Assembly: GCF_000737325.1 (NCBI RefSeq)
Contig: NZ_CP011125.1
Location: 9,300,001 to 9,364,000, forward strand
Direction: 5' to 3'
From: Sandaracinus amylolyticus
Lineage (GTDB): Bacteria; Myxococcota_A; Polyangia; Polyangiales; Sandaracinaceae
Length of the DNA: 64,000 bases
Under the pieces are notes generated by a model that ran no database searches, was not told where the DNA came from, and saw only the letters and a list, made by a program, of their open reading frames with translations. The translations under genes were made by a program, and so were the position numbers. Positions 1 through 8,415 of this stretch are shown one piece after another (positions within the stretch are counted from its first letter, which is position 1; the number at the start of each line of letters is the position of its first letter).

Positions 1-970
1 TCGCGCGCTCGGGCGAGAGCGGCCCCTCGCGCCGCACCAGCTCCGCGATCGTGCCGCCCTCGAGCAGCTCCATCGTGTAGTAGAGGTGCCCGTCGTCGGT
101 CGTGCCGCAGTCGAGCACGCGCACCGTGCTCGGGTGCTCGAGCACCGCCGTCGCGCGCACCTCGCGCACGAAGCGCGCGCGCAGCGACTCGTCCGCGCGG
201 TCACGCAGGATCTTGAGCGCCACCGCCCGCCCGAGCCCGGGATGGAACGCGCGGAACACGGTGCCCATCCCGCCCTCGCCGAGCTTCTCCTCGAGGCGAT
301 AGCGACGTCGCTCGCGCGCGACGAGCACCTCGCGGCGGATGTGCCACTGCACGTGCATCCCCGAGCCCGCGAGCAGCGCGCCGACGAGCTGCGCGATCGC
401 GCTCTCCTGGAAGTCGGCGGCGAGGCGCGGGTCGTCCCATTGCGCCGCGAGCGAGCCCGCGAAGCGCGAGGCCACGAGCAGCGTGATCGGCCACGCGAGC
501 GTCGTCGCGACGAGCCACGGCCACGACCGACGCGCCGGCAGCGGCAGCGCGATCGCGAACGCGGTGAGCACGCACAGCACGCCGTGCGCGAACGGGCTCG
601 TGATCCCGCCGTGCGCGATGCTCACGAGACCGCTCGCGATCGCCGGCACGACCACGCCGGTCGCGAGCACCGCGCGCTGCGCGCGATCGTCGAACGTGGC
701 GCGCTGCGCGATGCGGAGCGCGACGACGATCCCCATCCACCCGGCGAGCTGCGGCGCCACGAAGCTCGCGAGCGACGCGCTCTCGCCCAGCGCGATCGGG
801 AGGTAGACGAGCGCGACGATCGGCCAGAGGATCGCCGACGCCGCGAGCACCTCGCGCAGGCGGGTCACGTCGAGCGCGCGCTCTTCCGCGCGCACCGCGG
901 CCTCGCTCTCGCCGTCGAGCGCGCCCGCGGTCGCGAGCCCTTCCGAGCCGCGCGCGTCGCTCCGGGTCAT
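1..970 (-). CDS. membrane-sensor Ser/Thr protein kinase (3' part outside window)
   Basis: The frame is open from ATG at 970 to the window edge, about 323 residues. Residues about 40-170 hold some five hydrophobic segments, so the protein begins with a membrane domain. From about residue 222 a protein kinase N-lobe follows: the glycine loop GEGGMGTV (about 229), the lysine in VALKILRD, then EVRATAVLEHPSTVRVLDCG and the hinge YYTMELLEGGTI. The HRD and DFG motifs would lie beyond base 1. Most bacterial receptor kinases place the kinase domain before the membrane segment; here the order is reversed, which suggests signal reception within the membrane with a C-terminal cytoplasmic kinase. The kinase call is secure. 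The ligand and substrates are unknown. Confidence 0.9.
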   Translation of the reverse strand, partial: MTRSDARGSEGLATAGALDGESEAAVRAEERALDVTRLREVLAASAILWPIVALVYLPIALGESASLASFVAPQLAGWMGIVVALRIAQRATFDDRAQRAVLATGVVVPAIASGLVSIAHGGITSPFAHGVLCVLTAFAIALPLPARRSWPWLVATTLAWPITLLVASRFAGSLAAQWDDPRLAADFQESAIAQLVGALLAGSGMHVQWHIRREVLVARERRRYRLEEKLGEGGMGTVFRAFHPGLGRAVALKILRDRADESLRARFVREVRATAVLEHPSTVRVLDCGTTDDGHLYYTMELLEGGTIAELVRREGPLSPERA

Positions 971-1149
971 CTCGCGTGCATCTTACGCGAGTTTCCGCAG
1001 CAGCCGACGAATCCTCTGTGACGGCTCACTGGACGCGCGCATCGGCTCGCCCGCCGGTCCTCCCGTCCGCGCGCTTCGCGCGCTCCCGTCCGGGACCGAC
1101 GGGACGAGCACTCCAGCAAGTATCGCCGCGCGCGATAGAGTGCGCGCCG

Positions 1150-2922
1150 ATGACGAACGCGAAGGCCGCCGAGGCCGAGCTCACGTGGCGCGCGGTGCTC
1201 ACCGGTGCGGTGCTCGGCGGGGTGCTCTCGCTCTGCAACATCTACAGCGGGCTGCGCATCGGCTGGGGCTTCAACATGTCGATCACCGCGGCCCTGCTCG
1301 GCTGGGGCTTCTGGCGCGTGGTCGGCGGCGCGACGCGCGCACCGGCGTTCACGAAGCTCGAGAACAACCTCAACCAGACGGGCGCGAGCGCGGGCGCGTC
1401 GATCTCGTCCGCGGGCCTCGTCTCCGCGATCCCCGCGATGACGATGCTCACCGGGCGCGAGCTCTCGTACCCGGAGCTCGCGTGCTGGCTCTTCGTGATC
1501 GGCATGGTCGGCGTGACCGTCGGCATCGCGCTGCGACGTCAGATGATCGAGGTCGACAAGCTGCCCTTCGCAAACGGGATCGCGTCCGCGGAGACGCTCG
1601 ACAAGATGTACGCAGCGGGCGCGGACGCGGCGCGCAAGGTGCGCGCGCTCGTGGGCGCGGGCGCGCTCGCGGCGCTCACCAAGACGGTGCTGCACTTCGC
1701 GCACGTCGCGAGCGTCGCGGTGCCGGGCTCGCTCGCGGTCGGCGCGCGTCGCGCGAGCATGATGAACCTGACGGTCGCGATCGATCCGTCGCCGCTGATG
1801 ATCGCGGTCGGCGCGCTCGGCAGCGTGCGCACCGGGATCACGATGCTCTGCGGCGGGCTCTTCTCGTGGCTCGTGCTCGGCCCCTGGGTGATCGCGAACG
1901 GATGGGCCCAGGCGGGCGCCGACGATCCGACGCAGTCGTGGTTCGGCCCGATGGTGCGCTGGCTGCTGTGGCCCGGCGTGTCGATGATGGTCACGTCGTC
2001 GCTCACGACCGTCGCGCTCTCGTGGCGATCGATCGTGCGCACGTTCACCGGCGGCAGCGTCGACGCGAGCGAGGACGGCGCGACGCGCGTCATGGTCGAC
2101 GAGGTCCCGCGCCGCGCGTACCTCGCGCTCGTCGCGGTCGTCGCGGTGCTCGCGGTGATCGGACAGATCGTGCTGTTCGACATCGCGTGGTGGGCCGCGC
2201 TCGCCGGTGTGATGCTCTCGTTCGTGCTCGCGGCGGTCGCGGGGCGCGTGTCGGGCGAGACGACGCTCACGCCGGTCGGCGCGATGGGCAAGGTCACGCA
2301 GGCGGCGTTCGCGGTGCTGCAGCCGGGCAGCGTGACCGCGAACCTGATGGCCGCGAACGTCACCGGCGGCGCGGCGGCGCAGTGCGCGGAGCTGCTGCAC
2401 GATCTGAAGACCGGCGTGCTGATCGGCGCGTCCCCGCGACGTCAGGCGATCGCGCAGACCGTCGGCGTGCTCGGCGGTGCGATCGCGGGCAGCGCCGCGT
2501 ACCTCGTGCTGGTGCCCGATCCCGCGCGCCAGCTGCTCACCGACGAGTGGCCCGCGCCCGCCGTCGCGACGTGGCGCGCGGTCGCCGAGCTCTTCGCGCA
2601 GGGGATCTCGTCGATGCCGACCGGCGCGCTCGAGGCGATGGCGATCGGAGGCGTGATGGGCATCGTGCTCGCGGTGCTCGAGCGCGCGCTGCCGAAGAAG
2701 TACGCGTCCTTCGTGCCGAGCCCGGCGAGCCTCGGGCTCTCGTTCACGATCCAGGCGTGGACCTCGTTCTCGCTCTTCTTCGGATCGATGCTCGGATGGG
2801 CGCTGCGTCGCTGGGCGCCCGAGTGGTCGGAGCGTTATCTGACGGTCGTCGCGTCGGGTGTGATCGCGGGCGAGAGCCTCGCCGGCGTGGCCATCGCCAT
2901 CCACGCGATCCTCGGCGGATGA
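1150..2922 (+). CDS. OPT-family oligopeptide/metal-chelate transporter
   Basis: A 590-residue protein with at least twelve hydrophobic segments. The family-typical N-terminal stretch is present (NIYSGLRIGWGFNMSITAA, then NNLNQTGASAGASISSAGL). The length matches prokaryotic members of the OPT superfamily, which carry short peptides or metal-siderophore/nicotianamine complexes across the inner membrane by proton symport. The ATG at 1150 was chosen because it opens directly into the first conserved segment; an upstream in-frame ATG at 976 would add 58 residues of low-complexity Arg/Pro-rich sequence. No strong ribosome-binding site is visible. A lipoprotein hydrolase follows after 39 bp and may be cotranscribed. 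The substrate cannot be told from the sequence. Confidence 0.85.
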   Translation: MTNAKAAEAELTWRAVLTGAVLGGVLSLCNIYSGLRIGWGFNMSITAALLGWGFWRVVGGATRAPAFTKLENNLNQTGASAGASISSAGLVSAIPAMTMLTGRELSYPELACWLFVIGMVGVTVGIALRRQMIEVDKLPFANGIASAETLDKMYAAGADAARKVRALVGAGALAALTKTVLHFAHVASVAVPGSLAVGARRASMMNLTVAIDPSPLMIAVGALGSVRTGITMLCGGLFSWLVLGPWVIANGWAQAGADDPTQSWFGPMVRWLLWPGVSMMVTSSLTTVALSWRSIVRTFTGGSVDASEDGATRVMVDEVPRRAYLALVAVVAVLAVIGQIVLFDIAWWAALAGVMLSFVLAAVAGRVSGETTLTPVGAMGKVTQAAFAVLQPGSVTANLMAANVTGGAAAQCAELLHDLKTGVLIGASPRRQAIAQTVGVLGGAIAGSAAYLVLVPDPARQLLTDEWPAPAVATWRAVAELFAQGISSMPTGALEAMAIGGVMGIVLAVLERALPKKYASFVPSPASLGLSFTIQAWTSFSLFFGSMLGWALRRWAPEWSERYLTVVASGVIAGESLAGVAIAIHAILGG

Positions 2923-2961
2923 GCCCTTGCGGCGCGCGGCGCGCACGCTCAAGAGAGGAGC

Positions 2962-3918
2962 ATGCGTCGCGCGATCGTCGTCGGGTGCGCGCTCCTCGCG
3001 CTGGGATGTGTGCTGCCAGCGCCGCGCAGCGTGCGCCTCGAAGCGGACGCGTCGACGCTGCAGCCGCTCGCGCGGCTCGGTCGATGGGACGGCACGCGCT
3101 TCGTCGCGGTCACGCCGGGGTCGCTACCGCCGAGCCACTTGCGCGTGGTCGTGCATGGTTGGGCGCCGGGATGGGGACGCGCGGTGCGCAACACGCCGAG
3201 CCTGCTCGCGTGGGACGCGATCGACGCGCGAGGGCGGCGCTTCGAGCCGTGGCTGCGCGAGCTCGCGCAGACGCTCGCCGCCCACGATCCTCACACGATC
3301 GTGGTCGCGTACAGCTGGCTCGACGACGCGGCGACGGGGCGGTTCCCGCTCGCGCAGCGCGACGCGGCGGCGCACGTGAGGCCGCACGGTGCGCTGCTCG
3401 CGCGCGCGATCGAGGCCGCGACCGCGCCCGAGTTCGAGGCGCACGGTGGGCAGGTGCACCTGCTCGGGCACAGCTACGGCGCGCGCGTCGCGAGCGAGGC
3501 CGCGGTCGCGATGGAGCACGCGCCCGCGCAGCTGACGCTCTTCGACGCGCCCGATGCGCCGCTCGTGTGGGTCACGGGATCGCACATGCATCTCGCGGAG
3601 CTCTTGCCCGCGCTGCAGATCGGATGGGGCGCGGGACGCACCTTCGTCGAGAACTACGTCGCGATGGTCGGCGCTCGCTACACGAGCCAGCCGCTGGGGC
3701 TCGGCGCGCTCGTCGAGGTCGCGCTCGCACCGCCGCACGGCGCGTTCGACTATCGGCATCGCCACAACTACCCGATGCGCTTCTACGCGAGCACCGCGGG
3801 CACGTCGTTCGGGCTCGGTTGGTCGCCGCTGACGCCCGGCGCGCAGGCGCCGGCGCCGGGATGTTGGGAGCAGCGCTTCGGAGAGATCGCGCTCGACCGC
3901 GGCTGCTCCGGGCTCTGA
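2962..3918 (+). CDS. lipoprotein alpha/beta-hydrolase (lipase/esterase-like)
   Basis: A 318-residue protein with a lipoprotein signal peptide (LALGC, acylated Cys16). The body looks like an alpha/beta-hydrolase: VVVHGW at about 63-67 fits the strand and oxyanion region, and LLGHSYGAR at 167-175 has the GxSxG nucleophile elbow with Ser171. FDAPDAP (about 192) could supply the acid, and HRHNYP (about 260) the catalytic His. An AGAGAGG-like ribosome site (AAGAGAGGAG) lies just upstream of the ATG. Probable role: hydrolysis of an ester or lipid in the periplasm or at the outer membrane. It follows the OPT transporter on the same strand. The exact substrate is unknown. Confidence 0.7.
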   Translation: MRRAIVVGCALLALGCVLPAPRSVRLEADASTLQPLARLGRWDGTRFVAVTPGSLPPSHLRVVVHGWAPGWGRAVRNTPSLLAWDAIDARGRRFEPWLRELAQTLAAHDPHTIVVAYSWLDDAATGRFPLAQRDAAAHVRPHGALLARAIEAATAPEFEAHGGQVHLLGHSYGARVASEAAVAMEHAPAQLTLFDAPDAPLVWVTGSHMHLAELLPALQIGWGAGRTFVENYVAMVGARYTSQPLGLGALVEVALAPPHGAFDYRHRHNYPMRFYASTAGTSFGLGWSPLTPGAQAPAPGCWEQRFGEIALDRGCSGL

Positions 3919-3922
3919 GCGA

Positions 3923-4459
3923 TCACTCCTCGCGGCGCGGATCGCGCTTCCAGTCGTCGGGCGGGAGCTCGATGAGCTCGCGCGCGACGGGAAGCGGCTC
4001 GGGCGCGGGATCGGTCGCCCGCTCGGCGCGCCGCCGCGCTTCGTCGGAGAGCGCCGCGCGCACGACGTCGATCAGCCGATGGCCGTCGACCGGCTTCGCG
4101 ACGAAGTCCGCGCCCAACGCGCGCGCTCCTTCCGCGACGTTGCCGTCGCGGTCGTGGGCCGAGACCATCACGACCGGCAGCGCGTCGCCGCCGTCGGATG
4201 CGCGGATCTTCCGGACGAGGCTGAGCCCGTCCTCCCCGGGCATCGCGTAGTCCGTGACCACCGCGTCGACCTGGAGCATCCCGAGCAATGCCTCGGCCTG
4301 GGCGACGCTCGACGTGACGATCGAGCGAGCGCCGATGAGACGTAGGCATTCCGCGAACATCTCCGCGGTGTCGATGTGATCGTCGACGATGAGCACCATC
4401 GGCACCGACGTCAGACGAAGGCGCGGAACCGACGACGAAGCGTGCTGTTGGTCCGACAT
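3923..4459 (-). CDS. single-domain response regulator (CheY-like)
   Basis: A 178-residue protein with one receiver domain at residues about 20-137. All key residues are present: acidic pair Asp26/Asp27, phospho-acceptor Asp70 in VVTDYAMPGEDG, Ser100 (the conserved Thr/Ser) and Lys122 in AKPVD. The C-terminal about 40 residues are charged and Pro-rich, with no recognisable output domain. Such stand-alone receivers relay phosphate from a histidine kinase to a partner protein. No histidine kinase lies nearby, so its kinase must be encoded elsewhere. Met21 (MVLIVDDH) is an alternative start that would begin the domain exactly. The gene ends 4 bp from the convergent hydrolase gene. Confidence 0.88.
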   Translation of the reverse strand: MSDQQHASSSVPRLRLTSVPMVLIVDDHIDTAEMFAECLRLIGARSIVTSSVAQAEALLGMLQVDAVVTDYAMPGEDGLSLVRKIRASDGGDALPVVMVSAHDRDGNVAEGARALGADFVAKPVDGHRLIDVVRAALSDEARRRAERATDPAPEPLPVARELIELPPDDWKRDPRREE

Positions 4460-4603
4460 ATGTGCGCAATTCTACTCCCGGATTGGCGCCATATCGCTCC
4501 GGACGTCCCGAATCACAAATCGTGATCATCAGGAGTCGGGCGTCTGCGCACTGCCACGCTGATTGGCACACATACGGCCGCGCCGACTGGCGCGCTGCGA
4601 GGC

Positions 4604-5161
4604 TCAGCCGCCGATCAGAGCGGGGCAGTCGCGGCGCATGCGCTCGCAGGACGCGGGCTCGGGCTCGGTGCGGATCTCGTCGAGCGCCTCGCGCTGCGTG
4701 GCGTCGTCGAGCACGGCGCACGTGGCGAACGCGTGGAGGCGCGAGTCCTGGCGGATGCGCCAGCTCGTGCAGGCCTCGTAGTCTCCGACGGTCGCGCGGC
4801 AGCTCGTGGGCGGCGGGAGCGCCGTCTCGCAGACGTCGATGTCGACGACCGGCGTCCGGGTGATGCACTCGACGCGCGCCGTCTCGCAAACGCCCGAGTC
4901 GGTGCCCAACGCGAGCGCGGTGAACGCGCACTGGAGCTCGATGCGCTCGCGCACGGGCAGGTGCTGCTCGAGGAACGCGGCCTCGGCGTCGCAGATCGCG
5001 CGCGCCTCCTCGAACGAGACGTCGCCGTATGGTTCGTCGGGCGCGACGCCGGAGTCGAACGTCGCGGGCGCGCACCCGATCACCAGCGCGATCATCGACG
5101 ACGGGAGCACGCGGGAGAGGTTCGAGGGCACGCGTCGCGCTCGCCGTGTCGGGTGGTCCAC
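4604..5161 (-). CDS. Cys-rich lipoprotein, unknown function
   Basis: Up to 185 residues from a GTG at 5161. A lipobox (ALVIGC) is followed by a mature part with about eleven cysteines, spaced as expected for disulfides in the periplasm (for example CDAEAAFLEQHLPV, CETARVECITRT, CERMRRDCPALIGG). The pattern resembles small Cys-rich myxobacterial lipoproteins with no assigned role. The start is uncertain: the GTG at 5161 gives a long basic N-region (MDHPTRRARR), while internal GTG codons at residues 12 or 18 give a more normal signal peptide. It is divergent from the hydrolase at 5235, with 73 bp between them. Confidence 0.6.
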   Translation of the reverse strand: MDHPTRRARRVPSNLSRVLPSSMIALVIGCAPATFDSGVAPDEPYGDVSFEEARAICDAEAAFLEQHLPVRERIELQCAFTALALGTDSGVCETARVECITRTPVVDIDVCETALPPPTSCRATVGDYEACTSWRIRQDSRLHAFATCAVLDDATQREALDEIRTEPEPASCERMRRDCPALIGG

Positions 5162-5234
5162 CCTGCCGGAGATTCTTCCCAGCTGTCAACGACCCCCGAA
5201 AATGCCCAGCATTTCGAGCGCGAGAGGAGGTCCG

Positions 5235-5984
5235 ATGACCACGAAGCACGCACGCGTGAACGGGCTCGAGATGCGCTACGAGGATCGCGGCGAGGGCCCG
5301 CCGCTGCTCCTGCTGCACGGCTTCACCGGCGCAGCCGTCGACTGGGGGCACGCGCTCGAGCTCGACGCGCTCGCGGCACGATGGCGGGTGATCGTGCCCG
5401 ACCTGCGCGGCCACGGCGGCACGCGCAACGACGTGTGGCCGCTGACGCATCGCCGCTGCGCGGAGGATCTGCTCGCGCTGCTCGACGCGATCGGCGTGGG
5501 CACGTTCCGCGCGATCGGCCTCAGCTTCGGCGGCAACGTGATGCTGCACGCCGCGACGATGCAGCCCGAGCGCGTCGAGGCGATGGTGATCGTCAGCGCG
5601 ACGCCGCGCTTCCCCGACCAGGCGCGGCCGATCCTGCGCGCGTTCGCGACGGCGCCACGCAGCGAGGAGGAGTGGCGCGTGATGCGCGAGCGCCACGAGC
5701 ACGACGACGATCGCATCCGCGCGCTCTGGCGGACGCCCGCGGACTTCGCGGAGAGCCACGACGATCTTTGCTTCACGCGCGAGGCGCTCGCGCGCATCGC
5801 GGCGCGGACGCTGATCGTACAGGGCGATCGCGACCCGCTCTATCCGGTGTCGCTCTCGGTCGAGATGCTCGAGGCGATCCCGCGCGCCGCGCTCTGGATC
5901 CGACCCGAGGCCGGGCACGGGGCGATCTTCGGCGAGGATCGCCCCGAATTCGAAGCGCGCGCGCTCGCGTTCCTGGCGCGGTGA
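5235..5984 (+). CDS. alpha/beta-fold hydrolase
   Basis: A 249-residue cytoplasmic protein of the classic alpha/beta-hydrolase family. LLLLHGFTG (residues about 23-31) is the oxyanion-hole HG motif. GLSFGGN (about 96-102) is the nucleophile elbow with Ser. VQGDRDPLYP supplies the acid, and EAGHGAIF near the C-terminus has the catalytic His. DLRGHGGT is also family-typical. The start is fixed by a good Shine-Dalgarno sequence (GAGAGGAGG, 5222-5230) 4 nt before the ATG. Members include esterases, haloalkane dehalogenases and C-C hydrolases; the substrate is not predictable. Its stop codon abuts the stop of the convergent lipoprotein gene with no gap. Confidence 0.85.
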   Translation: MTTKHARVNGLEMRYEDRGEGPPLLLLHGFTGAAVDWGHALELDALAARWRVIVPDLRGHGGTRNDVWPLTHRRCAEDLLALLDAIGVGTFRAIGLSFGGNVMLHAATMQPERVEAMVIVSATPRFPDQARPILRAFATAPRSEEEWRVMRERHEHDDDRIRALWRTPADFAESHDDLCFTREALARIAARTLIVQGDRDPLYPVSLSVEMLEAIPRAALWIRPEAGHGAIFGEDRPEFEARALAFLAR

Positions 5985-7937
5985 TCAGGGCGTCGTCGCG
6001 ACGAGGTCGCCGGCGATCACGAACTGCGATCCCACCAGCGACACGTCGGCGTCCGCGACCGACAGCCGAGTGCCCGCGGCGAAGCCGGTCGCGACCGACG
6101 CACCGTCGATCGTGATCGCCTCGGGCACGACCAGGCCGACGAAGGGCAGCGCGGGCATCGCGTCGCCGGTCGAGAACGTCGCGACGTGGTGCGCGAGGAT
6201 CGCCGCGTAGCTGCGCAGCGTGCGGCGATCGCTCTCGCTCGCGCCGGCGGGCACCGAGACCCGCAGCTCGCTCAGTCGATCGACGACGATCGTCGGGTCG
6301 GCGCCCGTGCCGGTGAGGCGTGCGTCCGCGATCGCCGCGACCCGCACCGTGGTGGACGTGCCGTAGGGCGCGGGGCCCGCGAACGTCGCCTCGAAGCTCG
6401 TCGCGATCGAGAGCGCGCCCGCGGCGCCGAGCTGGGCGATCACCGGGAGCGCCGACGTGAACCGGATCATGTCGGGCGCGACCACCATGTCCGGCGCGAC
6501 CACCATGTCCGGCGCCACGACCATGTCCGGCGCGACCACCATGTCCGGCGCCACGACGCCCTCGAGGCCGCCCGCGAGCCAGTGCGCGTGCAGCGCTTGC
6601 GAGAGCACCGCGCCCGAGACCGCGATCGCGGCCGGCGTCTCGGTCTCGACGGGCAGCGCGCTCGCGAGCGCGAAGATGGGCGCGCCGCGGCTCGTGCGCG
6701 TCGGCGCGCCTCCACCGCCGCCGCGTCCCGGCGCGTCGTAGCGCGTCGCGACGCGCAGCACGAGCAGCTCGGGGCTCACCTCGCTCGCGCGCACCACCGT
6801 CTCGATCTCGATCGGCGCGCTGGCGCCCGATGCGATCGCGGGGAGCACGCGCGTGCTCGGCCCCTCGGGCGTCGCGCCGCCCACGACCTCGTCGAGCAGC
6901 GTCGACACCGCGTCGGCGAGACCGCCCGCGAGCTCGGCGCGGATCGAGAGCGCGTCGCCGCGCTCGACCTCCTGCTCGGTCGCGAATTCCGCCTCGAGGC
7001 GGTTCATCTCGTCGGCGATCCCGGTGAGCGACGCCGTGACGCCGCCGCCGAGGAGATCGGAGCGCACCGTGACGAGCGCGAGCTCGCCGCCGACCTCGGT
7101 GATCTCGAGCTCGGCATAGACCATCACGTCGACGATCGACACCGTGCCGGTGCCCGAGACCGGCACCTCGAACGCGACCATCGCGTCGATCGCCACGTCG
7201 AGCTCGATCCGCGGGACGACGCCGTTGATCACGATGCGTCCGCCGTCGCCGGTGGTGCTCGAGAGCATCGCGTCTCCGACGATCCGCGAGCCGGTGTAGG
7301 TGATGCGCGTGACGTACGCCGAGGAGCACTCCGGCTCGCACGAGGGCGGCGTCTGCGGGCCCGCGGGCAGGCCGATCGCGATGCCGCGCGCGGCGACGCT
7401 CGTGCTCGCGGCGGTACGCACGACGTCGCTCAGCGACGTCGCGTCGGGGCTGGTGCCGCCCTCACCGCGGATCGCTTCGTCGCCGAGCTGCACGAGCACG
7501 GTGCCGTCGAGCGGCTCGCTCGCGTCGGCGTAGCGCGGCGCGACCGCGAAGCTGCAGAGCTCGGTGCGCTCGGTGCCGTCCTCGAGCGTGATCGCGACCT
7601 CGACGGACTGGATGCCCTCGCGCGCGACGAGGTCGCGCGACACGAGCCCGAACGCGTCGGGGGTGACGGCTTCGCCCTCGATGCGCACCGAGGTGATCGC
7701 AGCGGGATCGCCGAGCGCGGCGACGAAGTGGATCGGATCGCCGGCGCTGCCGAGCACCATGTCGCCGTGCACCGGCGCGACGCACGCGATCGCGAGCGGG
7801 TCGCCGCCGGCATCGGGGATCACGAGGGCATCGGTGCCGGCGTCGGCGATCGCGGCGTCGAGAGGCGCGGGACCCGAGCCGCACGCGAAGAGAAGGAACG
7901 AGACCAGCGAGAAGACGAAGCGCGTCCAACGGTACAT
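5985..7937 (-). CDS. large lipoprotein with VVAPDM repeats, unknown function
   Basis: A 650-residue protein with a lipoprotein signal (FSLVSFLLFACGSG) followed by an Asp/Ala linker. The rest is beta-rich, with many Thr/Val strands and an early Cys pair (CEPECSS). Residues around 460-490 hold five tandem copies of the hexapeptide VVAPDM, encoded by near-identical 18-bp units. No domain was recognised. The region around MLSSTTGDGGRIVINGVVP looks like an adhesin- or beta-helix-like segment, but this is only an impression. The ATG at 7937 was chosen because it starts the signal peptide; the frame stays open far upstream without conserved character. Probably exposed in the periplasm or at the cell surface. 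Confidence 0.65.
   Translation of the reverse strand: MYRWTRFVFSLVSFLLFACGSGPAPLDAAIADAGTDALVIPDAGGDPLAIACVAPVHGDMVLGSAGDPIHFVAALGDPAAITSVRIEGEAVTPDAFGLVSRDLVAREGIQSVEVAITLEDGTERTELCSFAVAPRYADASEPLDGTVLVQLGDEAIRGEGGTSPDATSLSDVVRTAASTSVAARGIAIGLPAGPQTPPSCEPECSSAYVTRITYTGSRIVGDAMLSSTTGDGGRIVINGVVPRIELDVAIDAMVAFEVPVSGTGTVSIVDVMVYAELEITEVGGELALVTVRSDLLGGGVTASLTGIADEMNRLEAEFATEQEVERGDALSIRAELAGGLADAVSTLLDEVVGGATPEGPSTRVLPAIASGASAPIEIETVVRASEVSPELLVLRVATRYDAPGRGGGGGAPTRTSRGAPIFALASALPVETETPAAIAVSGAVLSQALHAHWLAGGLEGVVAPDMVVAPDMVVAPDMVVAPDMVVAPDMIRFTSALPVIAQLGAAGALSIATSFEATFAGPAPYGTSTTVRVAAIADARLTGTGADPTIVVDRLSELRVSVPAGASESDRRTLRSYAAILAHHVATFSTGDAMPALPFVGLVVPEAITIDGASVATGFAAGTRLSVADADVSLVGSQFVIAGDLVATTP
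6469..6558 (-). repeat. five tandem 18-bp units encoding VVAPDM
   Basis: Five 18-bp units (core ATGTCCGGCGCGACCACC on the plus strand) lie in frame inside the 5985-7937 gene. The copies differ only at a few positions. Because 18 bp is a whole number of codons, gain or loss of units would change protein length without a frameshift. Confidence 0.9.
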
Positions 7938-8054
7938 CGCGCCCGATGGTACCTGGGTCCGAGCGCGACCATCGCACGACACACGAGGCGCGATGCCACG
8001 GCACGCGCGAGCTGGGCACGCTCGATGCTCCTGCTCGCGCCGAAGGAGGACGAC

Positions 8055-8303
8055 ATGGACCGAGCGTCGTCTCGATCGGGATGGGCGGCTCTGGCCGCCG
8101 GGCTCCTCGTGGCGCTGCCCGCGCACGCGCAGGAGATGCCCACCGCGGCGAACGCGGGCGAAGAGCTCGCGGAGACGATGCGCACCGGCATCGTGCCGCT
8201 CTTCACGGCGATGGGCGCGGGCATGCTGTTCATGGCCGTGCTCGTGGTGCTCGCGGTGATGATGCTGCGGCCGCGCCTGCCCTCGCAGCTCTCGGGCGCG
8301 TGA
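8055..8303 (+). CDS. small exported membrane protein
   Basis: An 82-residue protein with a signal-like first segment (WAALAAGLLVALPAHAQ, cleavage after AHA) and a second hydrophobic helix (PLFTAMGAGMLFMAVLVVLAVMML, about residues 48-71) close to the C-terminus. The start is fixed by a perfect Shine-Dalgarno sequence AAGGAGGA (8043-8050) 4 nt before the ATG. Predicted topology is a short periplasmic segment and a single inner-membrane anchor. No family was recognised. It stands alone between a minus-strand lipoprotein gene and the Cys-rich lipoprotein at 8416. Confidence 0.7.
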   Translation: MDRASSRSGWAALAAGLLVALPAHAQEMPTAANAGEELAETMRTGIVPLFTAMGAGMLFMAVLVVLAVMMLRPRLPSQLSGA

Positions 8304-8388
8304 GCGCGCGCCGCGGAACGCCACGCGCGACGGCGTCGTGTGACGATTCGCGCACGTCGCTTCGCGCGCGGTCCGGGCCGGGCGATGA

Positions 8389-8410
8389 TGGCCTCCTTCG
8401 CAGGAGGCCA
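8389..8410 (+). promoter_or_regulatory. hairpin sequestering the Shine-Dalgarno of the 8416 gene
   Basis: A perfect 8-bp inverted repeat (TGGCCTCC at 8389-8396, GGAGGCCA at 8403-8410) with a 6-nt loop. The 3' arm contains the GGAGG that is the only ribosome-binding site for the ATG at 8416. Folding of the mRNA leader would hide the site, so translation could depend on melting or on a trans-acting factor. Confidence 0.5.
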
Positions 8411-8415
8411 CGTCG

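Noticed and set aside
1140-4250. Plus-strand open frame of about 1000 codons across the OPT and hydrolase genes
   Set aside because: Frame-shifted shadow of two clearly real genes, with an Arg-rich product and no domain.
4512-4526. ATCAC-N5-GTGAT dyad upstream of the response regulator
   Set aside because: Five-base arms occur often by chance and no promoter could be placed around it.
5184-5189. Perfect TTGACA on the minus strand before the Cys-rich lipoprotein
   Set aside because: A matching -10 would fall on the start codon and reads GCAGGG; kept only as a note.
6469-6558. Possible CRISPR array
   Set aside because: The 18-bp units are contiguous with no spacers and code for VVAPDM in frame; no cas gene is present. 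The arrays at 11281 and 39967 are also coding repeats.
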